Assembly (NCBI RefSeq): GCF_000488215.1
Contig: NZ_KI530723.1
Coordinates: 408,308-472,307, forward strand
DNA length: 64,000 bases
DNA from: Acinetobacter nectaris CIP 110549
Lineage (GTDB): Bacteria > Pseudomonadota > Gammaproteobacteria > Pseudomonadales > Moraxellaceae
Reading direction: 5' to 3'
The notes below the pieces were generated by a model that saw only the letters and a list, made by a program, of their open reading frames with translations, was not told the origin of the DNA and ran no database searches. A program made the position numbers and the translations under genes. Positions 55,109 through 64,000 of the stretch are shown here, piece after piece (positions within the stretch are counted from its first letter, which is position 1; each line of letters begins with the position of its first letter).

Positions 55109-55938
55109 TCCCGACTCCATTAAACTATTTAAAATAGCGCAAGATTAAGTCAATAAAACAGACTCTACACTTTCTCTATACGATGAAAATACACCTTAGG
55201 GATTATCTACCCTAAAGGACATACTACATTAGTATAGAAAAACCTTTTCTTTGCGTTCACTCCATGATTAATAAAAAGCATCACTTTAAGATAACATGAG
55301 TTCTCTTAGAAAAAGACGCTTTTACTTTATGATTCCGTAAAAATTTAGTGCTTAATCCGTATATCTATTGCAAATTAAAAATAAGTAATACATATCACAA
55401 GATATCGACTTTGACTTCTCTATCTCCCTGAATTGACTAAATTCTTATGTCCCTCACCTTCAAAACTAGCACATTAAGTTAATCTTTATCAATCACTTAA
55501 AAAAATAAATTTGTCTGATATTATTTCAAAATAATTCATAAAGTATACGCACTACAATTTCTTTAAATATAGCTATAAATTCTTGAATTAGAGTTTTAAA
55601 AACCTCTTAGCATAATTTCTACAATACAGCTTACAGCTCTTAATTTTTAAATCGATAAAGAATGTATATCAACCATATCAATACTATATTTAATACAACT
55701 CATCTCATAAAATATCGTGATAAAAAACCACCATAAAATTTTAAAATTCAAATATATATAAAAATCCACTATATCCAAAAACAAGTGATATAAGTTGCTT
55801 TTATTTTTAGTCATAAATTTTAAAAAACTTGTAGAATCTATGCAGAGAGTTAAAGTTTAAAACTATCACTAATCTCAATTTAAAATAGTTCAACTTTATC
55901 TATACTCAACTCATAATTTAAACACTAGGAACAAATGA
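55109..55938. other. Long gene-free AT-rich interval upstream of sodC
   Basis: About 830 bases hold no open frame with a ribosome binding site, no tRNA-like or rRNA-like sequence and no strong hairpin. Base composition is more AT-rich than the neighbouring genes. It could contain the sodC promoter, a small RNA or the remains of a decayed gene. None of these can be shown here. Confidence 0.55.
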
Positions 55939-56490
55939 ATGAATATAAATGGACTATGTAAAACACTTGGCTTGTGCTTTTCAAGCATTTTAGTCGTTAC
56001 TGGATGCAGTACGCTTTATCCAAAACATGAAAAAACGAAGGAAATCGTTCCTATTTATGCAGTATCGGCACAAGGTATAGGAGAAAAAATAGGTACGGTA
56101 AGCTTAGAAGATACAGCTAAAGGATTAAAAATTCAGACTAACCTCAGCAATATTCCATCAGGCCCCCATGGCTTCCATATACATGAATATGGCTCATGTG
56201 AGCCTGTAGGTAAAAATGGGCAAATAGCTGCAGCACTTGCAGCAGGTGGTCATTTTAATCCAAATCATGCAGAACATCATGGAACCCCCCTTACGGGTCA
56301 TCTAGGCGATTTACCTTTACTAACTGCAAATAACGATGGTCATGTTCAAGAAACAAGTATTGCACCGCGCCTAAAGCTTGCAAACATTAAAGGGCATGCA
56401 ATGGTTATTCACAGTGGTGGAGATAACTATTCTGATACACCTAAGCCACTTGGCGGTGGTGGTAGCCGTATCGCATGTGGTGTTATCTAA
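55939..56490 (+). CDS. sodC: Cu/Zn superoxide dismutase SodC, lipoprotein form
   Basis: SodC dismutates superoxide in the envelope. The 183-residue protein has a lipoprotein signal ending VTGC, so it is probably anchored to a membrane. Metal ligands are intact: HGFHIHEYG, GGHFNPNH, HLGDL and MVIHSGGDNY. The disulfide pair is in GSCEP and IACGV. AGGA lies before two overlapping ATG codons; the in-frame one is at 55939. A hairpin follows the stop codon. Confidence 0.95.
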   Translation: MNINGLCKTLGLCFSSILVVTGCSTLYPKHEKTKEIVPIYAVSAQGIGEKIGTVSLEDTAKGLKIQTNLSNIPSGPHGFHIHEYGSCEPVGKNGQIAAALAAGGHFNPNHAEHHGTPLTGHLGDLPLLTANNDGHVQETSIAPRLKLANIKGHAMVIHSGGDNYSDTPKPLGGGGSRIACGVI

Positions 56491-56502
56491 ATCTATATTA
56501 AA

Positions 56503-56533
56503 AAACCACTCTCTATATATAAGAGAGTGGTTT
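56503..56533 (+). terminator. Terminator of sodC
   Basis: AAACCACTCTCT (56503-56514) pairs perfectly with AGAGAGTGGTTT (56522-56533) across a 7-base loop. Only three T follow in the stem end, so it may be moderate. Confidence 0.7.
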
Positions 56534-56619
56534 AATCTAACAAGTGCTGTATGGAGATTGATAATGAATCTATTAAGATCTATGACAAGAAAGACCTTAA
56601 TTACTCACCATTCCACTTC

Positions 56620-57336
56620 TTACCAGCCTAATGCTTCTTGCTGCTTCTGAATCAGTGTTTGAATTCCTTTTTCTGCAAGTTCTAACATGCTATCTGATTG
56701 TGCACGTGTAAATGGCTTATCTTCCGCAGTACCCTGAATTTCAATAAACTCGCCTGCTTGTGTCATTACAACATTTAAGTCTGTTTGGCAGTTCGAGTCT
56801 TCTTCATAGCAAAGATCAAGCAGAGCTTCATCTTGATAAATACCTACAGAAATCGCAGCGATTAAACCTTTAAGCGGATCTTGCTTAATTTTTTTCTTTT
56901 CAAGCAAAACGCTAATTGCATCTACAAGTGCAATTGCAGCACCTGTAATTGAAGCTGTACGTGTTCCACCATCTGCTTGAATCACATCACAGTCAATCGT
57001 AATCGTATTTTCACCAAGTTTCTTTAAGTCAACCATTGCACGTAAACTACGTCCAATCAAACGCTGAATTTCTTGCGTACGACCACTTTGTTTCCCACGA
57101 GCAGCTTCTCGGTCTGAACGTGTATGTGTCGATCTTGGTAACATACCGTATTCTGCGGTTACCCAACCTTGACCTTGACCTTTTAAAAATCTTGGGACGT
57201 TATGGTCGATACTTGCTGTACAAAGTACTTTGGTATGACCAAATTCAATGAGAACAGAACCCTCTGCGTAACGCGTGTAGTTTCTAGTAATTTTTACGTC
57301 ACGAAGCTGATCTACGGCTCTTTGGTCTATACGCAT
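56620..57336 (-). CDS. rph: Ribonuclease PH
   Basis: RNase PH trims tRNA 3' ends by phosphorolysis. The 238-residue protein starts [19 protein letters not shown]. It shows [36 protein letters not shown]-type segment [15 protein letters not shown] and the active-site region [17 protein letters not shown]. Length matches E. coli Rph (238 full-length). AAGGA precedes the ATG. It converges on sodC. Confidence 0.97.
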   Translation of the reverse strand: MRIDQRAVDQLRDVKITRNYTRYAEGSVLIEFGHTKVLCTASIDHNVPRFLKGQGQGWVTAEYGMLPRSTHTRSDREAARGKQSGRTQEIQRLIGRSLRAMVDLKKLGENTITIDCDVIQADGGTRTASITGAAIALVDAISVLLEKKKIKQDPLKGLIAAISVGIYQDEALLDLCYEEDSNCQTDLNVVMTQAGEFIEIQGTAEDKPFTRAQSDSMLELAEKGIQTLIQKQQEALGW

Positions 57337-57496
57337 TTTTTTTCCTTCAATCTAACTAAAAGTAAATGAATGAAATAATTGTAACAGATTCTATTTTATT
57401 TTTTAGTAATTCAGCCATAGATATATTACAAATCATAACCACATATAAAAATAGCAGTCATTTATATGACTGCCATTTACTAAAGCATTATCTGTA

Positions 57497-58345
57497 TTAG
57501 AAATGGTAACCTAAAGCAAGGTAGTATCCCCAACCTGTACTTGTTTGTGTGAAGTCACCACTACCCCAGTTATTTGTTGCACCATCTTTAAACTGACCAC
57601 CATTATGGAAATAACGTGCGCCTGCATATGCACCAAACTGTTTCTGTTGATACGAGAAAATATGCGTAGATACAAAAGCTTCATTTGTGCGCGTATTACC
57701 ACCTGTTTTATCAGCAAGTTTTGACCCAAAGTCATAGTTTGAGAAAGTGAAGTAGTTTAAAGATGCACCATTTTGGAAAGAATATAAAGGATAGAAGAAC
57801 TGTACCTGTAAGCGTCCACCATCCGATGTATAAGCATTTGCAGCACCATAGTTTTCCCATTGCTGTTTTGCATATACATTCACACTCATACCTAGTTTAG
57901 TATGTGTATCAATTGATGTCCCTAAACCATAATATAATGTGTTTTGGCGTGTTAATACTGTATTCCCAGCATCTAAAATCCAATCCGTTGCAACAAACCA
58001 ATCTTTAAAAGGTCCAACTGAGAGGTCTTTTCCTGTTAAGCGATTTAAAGAAACTTTTGGCTCATGTTCCATAAAGAGTTTAGAACTTCTACTATCCCAA
58101 ACACCTGAAATATTACGATTTCCATCAAAAAACTTAGGTGCATCAAAGTAACCATACCAGTCTATTGGGCCAGTTTGCCCTGAATATTCAAGCTCTAAAT
58201 AAGCATTCTTTACAGGCTTTGGGCTAAACATAACATTATTGCTGTAGATACCCCATAACGTTGTATTCATCGCAGCATTCGTTTGTTGAACGGCACAAAC
58301 CGTTGCTGTTGCAGCAAAAAAATAGCTCAATAGTTTGTTAGACAT
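57497..58345 (-). CDS. tsx: Tsx-family nucleoside-specific outer-membrane channel
   Basis: This 282-residue protein has a signal peptide (cleavage near NAA). The mature part is rich in alternating aromatic beta strands and ends in a C-terminal aromatic residue (GYHF), as expected for an outer-membrane barrel. Tsx features include TTLWGIYSNN, YLELEYSGQTGPIDWYGYFD and YYGLGTSID. Tsx lets nucleosides cross the outer membrane. It is divergent from two exported nucleosidase-family genes, which supports nucleoside uptake as the shared task. Confidence 0.9.
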   Translation of the reverse strand: MSNKLLSYFFAATATVCAVQQTNAAMNTTLWGIYSNNVMFSPKPVKNAYLELEYSGQTGPIDWYGYFDAPKFFDGNRNISGVWDSRSSKLFMEHEPKVSLNRLTGKDLSVGPFKDWFVATDWILDAGNTVLTRQNTLYYGLGTSIDTHTKLGMSVNVYAKQQWENYGAANAYTSDGGRLQVQFFYPLYSFQNGASLNYFTFSNYDFGSKLADKTGGNTRTNEAFVSTHIFSYQQKQFGAYAGARYFHNGGQFKDGATNNWGSGDFTQTSTGWGYYLALGYHF

Positions 58346-58662
58346 GATTTCACGTGCTCCTAAGTCACGACATATACAATTTTGACCAAAATGGCAAAAA
58401 TAGAATTAAAGGAGTTTTATAAGCAATGAATATGCCCACTTACATATACATTGCAACAAAAATCATCAAATAATCATATTGATGTTAAAACTAACCCATT
58501 ATTTTATTTCATTTATATTAAAAAATGTTATTTTTCATGTCAAAATAGTGTTTAATTTAAACATTTATTCATTTATTTTCTATATCTCTTCATGTCATGC
58601 CATAGCATTTTCTTGGCATATTGCTTGCTTTACACCTTCTATTATCCTGAAAGGCACTTTGA
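58346..58662. other. Divergent promoter region between tsx and the exported nucleosidase genes
   Basis: This 317-base AT-rich region should hold the control sites of both sides. A 15-codon frame at 58426-58473 follows GGAG at fair spacing and could be a leader peptide, but nothing else supports it. No operator-like dyad stands out. Confidence 0.5.
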
Positions 58663-59562
58663 ATGAAAAAGTTACTGACCTTCTTTATTAGCTTAATCAT
58701 AAGCACCGTGACATTTGCTCAAAGCAAAATTGATACCACATCACGTATTGCTATTGTGTGTGCATTCCAACCTGAAATTCCTGAATTACGCGCTGCTCTA
58801 AAAGATGCACAACTGCATACCATCAACCGAACTGAATTTTATACAGGAAAAATTGGTGATAAAGAGGTCGTATTATTTTTATCTGGAATGTCTATGGTCA
58901 ATGCTGCCATGACTACCCAAATGGCTCTAGATCACTTCAATATTAAAAATATTATCTTTTCAGGTGTTGCAGGTGGAATTAATCAAAATTTAAATATTGG
59001 TGATATTTCAGTACCTGACCAATGGGGACAATATTTAGAATCAATCATGGCTCGTCAGACCAATGGAAAGTTTGTTGCACCAGCTTTCTTAAAAACACCT
59101 TATCCAAACTTTGGCATGATGTTTCCACAAGATGTACAAATTGCAAATGGTAATCAGGCACCTGAAGAAAAATTTTGGTTTAAAGTTGATCCAAATTTAA
59201 TGGCTCAAGCAAAAGAAATTCTTGCTAAACCTAATTTAGATCGTTGTACAGCAGATAACCACTGCCTTAGCCACACACCTAAAGTTGCTTTTGGTGGTAA
59301 TGGTGTTTCTGGACAATCATTTATGGACAATGCCGACTTACGTCAATTTGTTTTTAATACTTTCCATGCAAATGTTGTCGATATGGAGTCTGCTGCTATC
59401 GGTCACGTTGCTTATGTCAACAATACGCCATTTATTGTTTTCCGTGCCTTATCTGACCTTGCTGGCGGTGGTGCTGGTGAGAATGAAGAAAGTACATTCA
59501 TTCAACTCGCAGCCAAAAACTCATCTCAGCTAGTTATTCAGTACGTAAAAGCTCTGAAATAA
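58663..59562 (+). CDS. Exported MTAN-like nucleosidase (PNP/UDP family)
   Basis: This 299-residue protein has a signal peptide (MKKLLTFFISLIISTVTFAQ) followed by a PNP_UDP_1 domain. MTA/SAH nucleosidase features are kept: IAIVCAFQPEI at the start of the fold, FSGVAGGINQNLNIGDI, the VDMESAAIGHV motif (Glu242) and RALSDLAGG with the catalytic-type Asp265. Two cysteines at 195 and 201 could form a disulfide, fitting a periplasmic location. Cytoplasmic MTAN is about 230 residues, so there is an insertion. A second such gene follows after 25 bases. Confidence 0.85.
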   Translation: MKKLLTFFISLIISTVTFAQSKIDTTSRIAIVCAFQPEIPELRAALKDAQLHTINRTEFYTGKIGDKEVVLFLSGMSMVNAAMTTQMALDHFNIKNIIFSGVAGGINQNLNIGDISVPDQWGQYLESIMARQTNGKFVAPAFLKTPYPNFGMMFPQDVQIANGNQAPEEKFWFKVDPNLMAQAKEILAKPNLDRCTADNHCLSHTPKVAFGGNGVSGQSFMDNADLRQFVFNTFHANVVDMESAAIGHVAYVNNTPFIVFRALSDLAGGGAGENEESTFIQLAAKNSSQLVIQYVKALK

Positions 59563-59587
59563 ACTGATCATTGTTTGGAAATTTATT

Positions 59588-60418
59588 ATGAAAAAGTTCA
59601 TTCAACCAACACTTATCGCCGTTACATCGATCATGGCAACACATGTCACTTATGCAAATACTGTGGTTGCTCCCGTTGTAATCCAAGGTGCTTTAGACAT
59701 TGAAACAGACCATATGATTGGTCAACTCAAAGATGTAAAAGAAAAAACTTACGGCGCTTGGAAGTTTTGGGAAGGAACATACCAAGGTTACCCTATTGTT
59801 ATTTCTCGCACACTTATGGGCATGACAGATGCGGCAGCTGCAACAACTTTAGCCATTGAACATTATCATCCTGCAGCAATTATTAACCAAGGTACTGCTG
59901 GCGGTCATGATCCAAAGCTCAATGTATTTGATATCGTTTTAGGTAAAACTTCTGAAAATATTGGTGCATTTATTACACCAAATAAAGCACTTGGTGAAGG
60001 TTCAAATACATTAACATGGAATAAATCATTTAATGTACTGCCTAAAAACAACAGTGCCGAAGAAGAAAGTCGTCGCCTACGTTTCGAAGCAGACCCTAAG
60101 CTATTGGTTGCAGCAAATGCAATTAAATCAAGCTATAAACAAGGCAATGTCGTAGAAGGTGTCATTGGTTCAGCAGATGTATGGAACAATGAATTAGACC
60201 GTATTAAATATTTCCACGACAACTATCAAACATCTGTAGAAGAAATGGAAACTGCTTCAGCCGCACAAATTGCATCTCTATATCACGTTCCATTTATTGG
60301 TATTCGTGTTCTATCTAATAATTTAACAAATAATGGCAGCTATAACCCAAATACAGGGGTTGCTTGTCAAAAATATGCTTTAGATGTTGCATTAAATTAT
60401 TTAAAATCAAATAATTAA
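59588..60418 (+). CDS. Second exported nucleosidase-family protein, with Asn at the catalytic Asp position
   Basis: This 276-residue protein has a signal peptide (about residues 1-23, ending TYA) and a PNP_UDP_1-type domain with INQGTAGGHDP and VEEMETASAAQIA (Glu219 to Glu221). The segment where family nucleosidases read SD is VLSNNLTNN (Asn244, Asn245), so the usual catalytic Asp is replaced. In trimeric purine nucleoside phosphorylase an Asn at this site favours 6-oxopurines, so altered specificity is possible. GGAAA precedes the ATG. It shares a transcript with the previous gene and ends at a strong terminator. Confidence 0.82.
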   Translation: MKKFIQPTLIAVTSIMATHVTYANTVVAPVVIQGALDIETDHMIGQLKDVKEKTYGAWKFWEGTYQGYPIVISRTLMGMTDAAAATTLAIEHYHPAAIINQGTAGGHDPKLNVFDIVLGKTSENIGAFITPNKALGEGSNTLTWNKSFNVLPKNNSAEEESRRLRFEADPKLLVAANAIKSSYKQGNVVEGVIGSADVWNNELDRIKYFHDNYQTSVEEMETASAAQIASLYHVPFIGIRVLSNNLTNNGSYNPNTGVACQKYALDVALNYLKSNN

Positions 60419-60423
60419 TTAAT

Positions 60424-60457
60424 AAAACCTAACCCTGAAAAATGGGTTAGGTTTTTT
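60424..60457 (+). terminator. Terminator of the exported nucleosidase pair
   Basis: AAAACCTAACCC (60424-60435) pairs perfectly with GGGTTAGGTTTT (60444-60455) across an 8-base loop and continues into T. It separates the pair from the downstream TetR gene. Confidence 0.92.
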
Positions 60458-60562
60458 AATTTTCAAATTTTTAAAAGTTTATCTCATAAAACTTGGATAA
60501 AAATAGCACTATTTTTTATTCTATGTTTAAATTGTTTTTTACATTATGAGATGGAACCTATA

Positions 60563-61180
60563 ATGTCTATACGTGCCGAGCGAAAAATACAAAGTAGGCA
60601 AGCTATTATCGAAAAAGTCCTTTTACTCAGTTATAACGGACAGCCTTTCCATTGTATGAGCTTACGTGAACTCGCACGTGAAGTTGGCATTGTACCTAGT
60701 GCACTCTACCGTCATTTTGCAAACAAAGATGTTCTTGCACAAGCTGCTATAGACCAAGTGACAGTCTTCATTAAAAGTGCACTATTTCAATCGCGCGCAC
60801 GATTTTCAACACATAGTGATGAAACAACAGAAGTTCGTTTAGAAACATTATTTCAATTTGTTGAACAGCATTCAACGTATTGGCATTTCTTTATTTCAGA
60901 GCGTTGGGGAAACTACCCAATACTCGAGAAAATGATTTATCAAGATATTTTCGATTTAACGCGAGATTTAGTCAGCGACTTAAAAAAATTAGAAAAATAC
61001 CAAAATATTACACCCGATGAGCTATATATGTTTGCAGAGCTTCTTTTAGAAATGTGCCTTGTATGGTCTAAAGACTGGATTAATCTATGTAAAAATAACA
61101 CTCAAGAAAGTGATAAAAAAATATTTCTTAAAAACTGCCTCAACCGCGTACTTTTCATGCAACGAACCATATATTTATAA
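60563..61180 (+). CDS. TetR-family regulator, FabR-like
   Basis: This 205-residue regulator has a TetR helix-turn-helix, SLRELAREVGIVPSALYRHF, that closely resembles FabR, the repressor of unsaturated fatty-acid synthesis genes. FISERWG matches the FabR-like ligand-domain segment. The ATG at 60563 has GGAA eight bases upstream; an ATG at 60551 is also in frame. It is separated from the nucleosidase genes by a terminator, so it need not control them. Target genes are not evident here. Confidence 0.85.
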   Translation: MSIRAERKIQSRQAIIEKVLLLSYNGQPFHCMSLRELAREVGIVPSALYRHFANKDVLAQAAIDQVTVFIKSALFQSRARFSTHSDETTEVRLETLFQFVEQHSTYWHFFISERWGNYPILEKMIYQDIFDLTRDLVSDLKKLEKYQNITPDELYMFAELLLEMCLVWSKDWINLCKNNTQESDKKIFLKNCLNRVLFMQRTIYL

Positions 61181-61206
61181 AAAAAGGCATCATAAGATGC
61201 CTTTTT
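61181..61206. terminator. Bidirectional terminator between the FabR-like gene and dsbA
   Basis: AAAAAGGCATC (61181-61191) pairs perfectly with GATGCCTTTTT (61196-61206) across ATAA. It lies directly after one stop codon and 12 bases from the other. Confidence 0.93.
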
Positions 61207-61217
61207 ATTTTTAGTAT

Positions 61218-61838
61218 TTATTTCTTCTTCAATTTACTTTCTTTTTCTACCAAGTAACTCAGTACTTTTGTTACACGCCCATCTTCACCCTGAATCATAT
61301 ATTTACCGTCTACAATAATCGCTGGCACACCTGCAAGTTGATACTGTTGTGCAAGTTTATTTGATTCAGCAACTTTAGAGCTTACAGCAAATGAGTTATA
61401 AGCATTATTAAACTTGCTTTCAGGTACACCATATTTTGTAAAGAACTTAGCAGCCGATGCTTGGTCAAAGATTTGTTGATTATCAACCTGAATTGCATCA
61501 AATAAAGCCAAATGTGTCGTCTGACGCACACCTAACATTTCAGATGCCCAGTAAGTACGTGCACCTGACTCCCATACAGGATTCATTGCAGCAGGCATAC
61601 GCACAAAAGTTACATCTTTTGGCATTTGTTTTAACCAAGCTTGCATATGTGGTTCAAGTTTAAAACAGTGTGGACAGCCATACCAAAAGAACTCTCGTAC
61701 TTCTACCTTATTCCCTGTTACAGGTGTTGGGTTTTTGAGTACTGTGTAATCTTTCCCCTCAACAAATTGATCTGCCATTGCGTTAACAGAAAAAGCCATT
61801 ACCATCGCAGCCAAACCACCTAAAATAAACTTCTTCAT
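61218..61838 (-). CDS. dsbA: Thiol:disulfide interchange protein DsbA
   Basis: DsbA introduces disulfides into exported proteins. The 206-residue protein has a signal peptide cleaved near VNAMA, the active-site CPHC in FWYGCPHCFKLEPHM and the cis-proline segment AGVPAIIVDGKYM. A helical insertion lies between. AAAGGA precedes the ATG. It is a single-gene unit, divergent from ubiG. Likely clients in this window include SodC and the exported nucleosidase with two close cysteines. Confidence 0.96.
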   Translation of the reverse strand: MKKFILGGLAAMVMAFSVNAMADQFVEGKDYTVLKNPTPVTGNKVEVREFFWYGCPHCFKLEPHMQAWLKQMPKDVTFVRMPAAMNPVWESGARTYWASEMLGVRQTTHLALFDAIQVDNQQIFDQASAAKFFTKYGVPESKFNNAYNSFAVSSKVAESNKLAQQYQLAGVPAIIVDGKYMIQGEDGRVTKVLSYLVEKESKLKKK

Positions 61839-62016
61839 TTTTCAGTCTTTCCTTTTATCAACTTTTAAGCTATGCAATAGAGTAACGTTTAATTTCAAAA
61901 GATTCATGCAAAAAACGTCTTGTTTCTGTGAAGTTTTTTACGTGGGTAATCGCTTTTTTTACAATAAACGCTACACTAGATGAAATAAAAGGGTTTTATA
62001 ATTTTAGGAAGAGCAC

Positions 62017-62733
62017 ATGACTCAATTAAATGTTGATCCACAAGAAATTGCAAAATTTGAAGCACTTGCAGAAAAATGGTGGGACAAAACATCTGAATTT
62101 CGTCCATTACATGAAATTAACCCTCTACGTTTAAATTGGATTGATGAATATTCAGAAGGCATTGAAGGGAAAAAAATTATTGATGTAGGCTGTGGCGGCG
62201 GTATTCTAGCTGAAAGTATGGCTCGTCGTGGTGCATCTGTTTTAGGTATAGATATGGGTGAAGCACCGCTCAACGTTGCACGTCTGCATGCCGAAAAACA
62301 TAATGTAAAAAATATTGAATATAAACAAGTTCCTGTTGAACAACTTGCAGAAGAGCAAGCAGGAAAATACGATATTGTGACATGTATGGAAATGCTAGAA
62401 CATGTCCCAAATCCTGCATCTATTATTCAAGCATGCCAAAAACTAGTTAAACCGGGCGGTCATGTTTTTTTCTCAACGATTAACCGCAATCCCAAATCAT
62501 ACCTATTTGCTATTATTGGTGCGGAATATGTGCTTCGCCTACTTCCAAAAGGCACACATGACTATCATAAATTTATTCGTCCATCTGAACTTGCCTATGA
62601 CATCCGTGCAGCAAATCTAGAACTCAAAAATATGATTGGCTTGCACTATAACCCACTTACCAAACACTACTGGTTAGCACCAAATATCGATGTGAACTAC
62701 ATGGTTCATACACAAGATAAAGGTGAAGTATGA
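62017..62733 (+). CDS. ubiG: Ubiquinone biosynthesis O-methyltransferase UbiG
   Basis: UbiG performs the two O-methylations of ubiquinone synthesis, using S-adenosylmethionine. The 238-residue class I methyltransferase starts with the family segment [20 protein letters not shown]. The SAM-binding motif is [20 protein letters not shown], followed by [11 protein letters not shown] and the membrane-contact region [26 protein letters not shown] precedes the ATG. Its stop overlaps the gph start by four bases (ATGA). Confidence 0.97.
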   Translation: MTQLNVDPQEIAKFEALAEKWWDKTSEFRPLHEINPLRLNWIDEYSEGIEGKKIIDVGCGGGILAESMARRGASVLGIDMGEAPLNVARLHAEKHNVKNIEYKQVPVEQLAEEQAGKYDIVTCMEMLEHVPNPASIIQACQKLVKPGGHVFFSTINRNPKSYLFAIIGAEYVLRLLPKGTHDYHKFIRPSELAYDIRAANLELKNMIGLHYNPLTKHYWLAPNIDVNYMVHTQDKGEV

Positions 62734-63401
62734 AAAAAGCCGTTTTATTTGATTTAGATGGCACATTGGCAGATACAGCTGCAGACTTCATTCGTATTAT
62801 TCAAAATATCTGCCGTGAAGTTGGGCATCCTGTTGTTTCAGCAGATGCCATACGTGCACAAGTTTCTGAAGGTGCACGTGCGATGGTTCAGTTGGTATAT
62901 CCAGAACTGTCTCAAGACAATCCAACATTCCTAAAATATCGTCAGCAATTTTTAGATATTTATGAACAACACGTGGTTGTAGATACAAACCTGTTTGAAG
63001 GAATGTACCCTCTTTTAGAGATGCTAGAAACAGCCAATATTCCTTGGGGTATTGTGACGAACAAACCACGCTACCTGACAGAGAAACTGCTCAGTGAACT
63101 CAAGCTAGATCAACGTTGTGCTGTCTTAGTCTGCCCTGAAGATGTCAAAAAAACGAAACCAGATCCAGAACCAATGTTTCTTGCTGCAAACATACTTAAT
63201 ATTTCTCCAACAGATATTATTTACGTTGGCGATCATCCTAGAGATATTGATGCAGGACGCCATGCCAATATGCTTACCATCTTGGCAGCATATGGCTATT
63301 TACCGCCGAATATGAAAGATGATCTTAAGGCATGGCATGCAGATGTAATTGTACAAAATGTTGAACAATTACATACAGAAATTGCTAAGCAAATCAGCTA
63401 A
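62730..63401 (+). CDS. gph: Phosphoglycolate phosphatase-like HAD hydrolase
   Basis: This 223-residue HAD phosphatase has the nucleophile motif DLDGTLADT, the Thr motif [13 protein letters not shown], the lysine in KKTKPDPEP and the acidic motif [12 protein letters not shown]. Gph removes 2-phosphoglycolate from DNA-repair ends. Acinetobacter relatives next to ubiG are often annotated this way, although MupP, an N-acetylmuramate 6-phosphate phosphatase next to ubiG in Pseudomonas, is an equally good reading. Coupling to ubiG by a four-base overlap is shared by both. Confidence 0.88.
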   Translation: MKKAVLFDLDGTLADTAADFIRIIQNICREVGHPVVSADAIRAQVSEGARAMVQLVYPELSQDNPTFLKYRQQFLDIYEQHVVVDTNLFEGMYPLLEMLETANIPWGIVTNKPRYLTEKLLSELKLDQRCAVLVCPEDVKKTKPDPEPMFLAANILNISPTDIIYVGDHPRDIDAGRHANMLTILAAYGYLPPNMKDDLKAWHADVIVQNVEQLHTEIAKQIS

Positions 63402-63440
63402 AAATCACTTAAAAATATAGAAGTGAATGGAGGCCTCGCA

Positions 63441-64000
63441 ATGAAATATTCAGAATATCAACCTAGACCTGACTTACTCAAAAATAAGGTAATTCTTATT
63501 ACAGGTGCGGGTGATGGTATTGGACGCACGGCTGCACTCAGTTATGCTTTACATGGTGCAACTGTTGTTCTACATGGACGTACAATCAACAAGCTCGAAG
63601 TCATCTATGATGAAATAGAAGGTTTAGGTGCACCACAACCTGCTATTTTACCATTGCAGCTCTCAAGTGCATCTACACGAGACTATGAACTTCTTGCAGA
63701 TACCCTTACCTCTCAATTTGGCCGTTTAGATGGTATTTTGCATAATGCAGGCATACTTGGTGAACGCTTACCATTATCTGACTATCCAACAGATATATGG
63801 GATGAGGTCATGGCTGTAAACTTACGAGCACCGTTTGCAATGACTCAAGCTTTACTCCCACTTTTAGAAAAGTCAGAAGCCGCTTCTGTTATATTTGCGA
63901 GCTCAGGTGTTGGGCGTGAGGCACGTGCACTGTGGGGAGCTTATTCCGTTTCCAAATTTGGTGTTGAAGCAATGTGCCAAATTTTTGCAAAAGAAAATAC
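63441..64000 (+). CDS. yciK: YciK-like short-chain dehydrogenase, cut by the window edge
   Basis: The visible 186 residues are a classical SDR. They contain the cofactor motif VILITGAGDGIGRTAAL, LHNAGILGE, VMAVNLRAPFAM, FASSGVGREARALWG and the catalytic YSVSK. The start YSEYQPRPDLLKNKVILITG is typical of YciK. GGAGG lies seven bases upstream. The C-terminus is outside the window. It continues the ubiG-gph direction after 39 bases, the same order as ubiG-mupP-yciK in Pseudomonas. Confidence 0.9.
   Translation, partial: MKYSEYQPRPDLLKNKVILITGAGDGIGRTAALSYALHGATVVLHGRTINKLEVIYDEIEGLGAPQPAILPLQLSSASTRDYELLADTLTSQFGRLDGILHNAGILGERLPLSDYPTDIWDEVMAVNLRAPFAMTQALLPLLEKSEAASVIFASSGVGREARALWGAYSVSKFGVEAMCQIFAKEN

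Noticed and set aside
54809..55938. CRISPR-Cas remnant suggested by the Cas2-like fold
   Set aside because: No direct repeats of regular spacing and no other cas-like gene are present.
58426..58473. 15-codon leader-peptide frame upstream of the exported nucleosidases
   Set aside because: It has GGAG upstream, but the codons show no regulatory pattern and no attenuator hairpin follows.

Overview
The window looks like a chromosomal segment of an Acinetobacter-type gammaproteobacterium (Moraxellaceae). It is AT-rich. It carries the run ribBX-ribH-nusB-thiL-pgpA-glmU-glmS, a dapA-bamC-purC group, a divergent serB/ytjB pair, and mutY beside an M23 lipoprotein. The genus is inferred from protein character and gene order; species cannot be told. 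No IS element, prophage, CRISPR array, rRNA or tRNA gene was seen. Most of the window is core metabolism, with small accessory modules between core blocks.

Layout. 0-3.5 kb: a cut gene at the left edge, a small membrane protein, and serB divergent from an AhpA/YtjB-like membrane gene. 3.7-10.5 kb: a tight plus-strand run for riboflavin, antitermination, thiamine, phosphatidylglycerol and amino-sugar synthesis. 10.5-14.9 kb: an amino-acid module (PLP ammonia-lyase, YheO/DauR-type regulator, DUF1543 protein, LysE-type exporter) divergent from an ArgP-like regulator, then a lipoprotein. 15.2-19.6 kb: gabR divergent from gabT-gabD. 19.6-23.5 kb: a zinc-ribbon/glycine-zipper protein, an RhtB exporter, then a TenA/heme-oxygenase-like protein divergent from a TetR regulator and a GntA-like (YqcI/YcgG) protein, then pncA. 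23.8-26.1 kb: dapA-bamC-purC. 26.3-39.1 kb: housekeeping and repair genes (rarA, mutY, tag, dapB, dnaJ) mixed with a CadR/CDF metal pair, hydrolases and an alcohol dehydrogenase. 39.4-44.8 kb: ppc, a DmeR/DmeF-type metal-efflux pair and a uracil permease. 44.9-49.0 kb: two Rieske oxygenases sharing one reductase, with a divergent LysR regulator. 49.1-53.7 kb: a ygaVP-like persulfide module, murJ, ampD and dgkA. 53.8-57.3 kb: gap, a small Cas2-like-fold protein, lipoprotein sodC after a long gene-free stretch, and rph. 57.5-61.2 kb: a Tsx-type nucleoside porin divergent from two exported nucleosidase-family proteins, then a FabR-like TetR regulator. 61.2-64 kb: dsbA, ubiG-gph and a YciK-like SDR cut by the right edge.

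The parts most worth following are the Tsx plus exported-nucleosidase locus (proposed envelope nucleoside scavenging, with an Asp-to-Asn change in one enzyme), the TenA-like/TetR/GntA-like module (possible small redox or N-oxygenation pathway), and the two-oxygenase, one-reductase Rieske cluster. Two metal-efflux pairs show readable regulatory sites: a MerR-type promoter with a 19-bp spacer and a near-perfect 13-bp inverted repeat.
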